This document shows, one piece after another, positions 5,730 to 6,348 of a stretch of 6,348 bases of DNA. A model generated the notes under the pieces. The model made no database searches and had not been told where the DNA came from. It worked only from the letters and a program-made list of their open reading frames with translations. The translations under genes were made by a program, and so were the position numbers. Within the stretch, counting starts at the first letter, position 1, and every line of letters begins with the position of its first letter. Source of the DNA: Deltaproteobacteria bacterium (GTDB lineage: Bacteria; Desulfobacterota_B; Binatia; UBA9968); contig VBKY01000339.1 of the NCBI GenBank assembly GCA_005879255.1, forward strand, positions 1 through 6,348, written 5' to 3'.

Positions 5730-6348
5730 CGCCGATCGCTTAAGCCCTTCATAATAAAACCCGTCAAAATAGATTTGCCAGGCCATCATCGATTCTTCCG
5801 CCGCGCGCAACGCCATGCGCTTTTCCTCCTCGGTCTTTAAATACTTCTCCAGTAACTTTAACGAGCCGTCGCCGTGAATCTGATCGACGGAATCATGCAT
5901 CCACCAAAACTCGGTATCTTCCTTGGTGAGATGGAGCTGGCGCATCCAGCGTTCTGCCTGATGATGGGAAAAATTGCCGCAGTTGCGATCGTTTGTTCGC
6001 TCGAGGACCGACTTTGCCGCCAACCCTTCATACCACGTTCGATTTTTCGTCAGCGTCTCCCAGGCGTGCATGGCGACGACGGTCGAAGGTAATGGCTTGG
6101 CATTGACGATTTCATCGCGGGTTAACCCCACCGCCATGCCCGTGACCTTCCTGCGCTTCTTCTTCGTAGAGATTTTCCGTGACGATGAATTTGCGCACTT
6201 CGATGATTGGACAATTGCCAACGACATGAGCCCAACACTGCCGGCTATGGCGCGTGAAGCTCGACCACTGTTCGATGAGCACCCGCGCCGCTGCGTTGGT
6301 CAGGTGGTCGTTGGAAAAGCGCACCCACTCGAGCCGGTCATTGCAGTC
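5721..6348 (-). CDS. TenA/PqqC-like haem-oxygenase-fold diiron protein, partial, apparent frameshift
   Basis: One gene read in two frames and cut by the window edge. The N-terminal part (6348 to about 6125) is open to the edge and runs DCNDRLEWVRFSNDHL...ENLYEEEAQEGHGHG, with a stop at 6112-6114. The C-terminal part runs from about MAVGLTRDEI (ATG at 6137) to the stop at 5721. The join is near 6126-6140, by a GGGG run, and skipping one base restores a continuous protein of about 209 residues. The fold and ligands match haem-oxygenase-like diiron proteins (CADD, PqqC/TenA relatives): an E-x6-H in YEEEAQEGHGH, a middle Glu in AAKSVLER (codon 6002-6000), and H-x3-D-x2-H in WWMHDSVDQIH (His 5897-5895, Asp 5885-5883, His 5876-5874). 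Relatives oxidise or fragment small molecules, so this is probably an oxidase in the same pathway as the bicupin and UbiD. It could instead be a pseudogene or a sequencing error. If only the downstream frame is expressed, the product would start at or before 6137 and lack the first ligands. Confidence 0.75.

Overview
The window is bacterial DNA of moderate-to-high GC. It has short genes with clear Shine-Dalgarno sites, several GTG starts, and repeat-laden intergenic stretches. The mix of a UbiD-type decarboxylase, a gentisate-dioxygenase-like bicupin and a TenA/PqqC-like diiron protein, together with GTTCCA-type and TTCGA/CTCAGG-type intergenic repeats, suggests an uncultivated soil or sediment lineage (for example Desulfobacterota/Binatota, Rokubacteria or Tectomicrobia-like). 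That placement is inference from gene content; nothing in the window fixes the taxon.

Left part (1-2280), a patchwork of unrelated small genes. A histidine phosphatase resembling sedoheptulose-bisphosphatase Shb17 lies on the minus strand (40-624). Upstream of it is a toxin-antitoxin remnant: an intact Phd/YefM antitoxin (694-942) whose start overlaps the end of a RelE/ParE-like toxin gene (939 to about 1212) that is broken by frame changes. Divergent from these, on the plus strand, is a multi-pass membrane protein with a channel-like C-terminus (1285-1968). It converges on a small unknown minus-strand gene (1983-2216) that uses a GTG start with a good ribosome binding site.

Middle part (2217-2932), about 0.7 kb with no convincing gene. 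It carries an interleaved inverted repeat (2760-2802) and a short direct repeat (2862-2873 and 2910-2921).

Right part (2933-6348), a three-gene minus-strand cluster. In transcription order it encodes a TenA/PqqC/haem-oxygenase-like diiron protein (cut by the window edge and interrupted by an apparent frameshift near 6126-6140), a gentisate 1,2-dioxygenase-like bicupin, and a UbiD-family prenylated-FMN decarboxylase. Both intergenic gaps (5595-5720 and 4367-4499) carry related TTGGAACGACTGGAA repeats, and both can fold into competing hairpins. The cluster looks like a pathway for an aromatic or related unsaturated acid: reversible decarboxylation by UbiD, oxygenative ring opening by the bicupin, and a further oxidation by the diiron protein. 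The substrate and the order of steps cannot be read from the sequence. This cassette, with its repeat-bearing spacers, is the best candidate for an undescribed system here.
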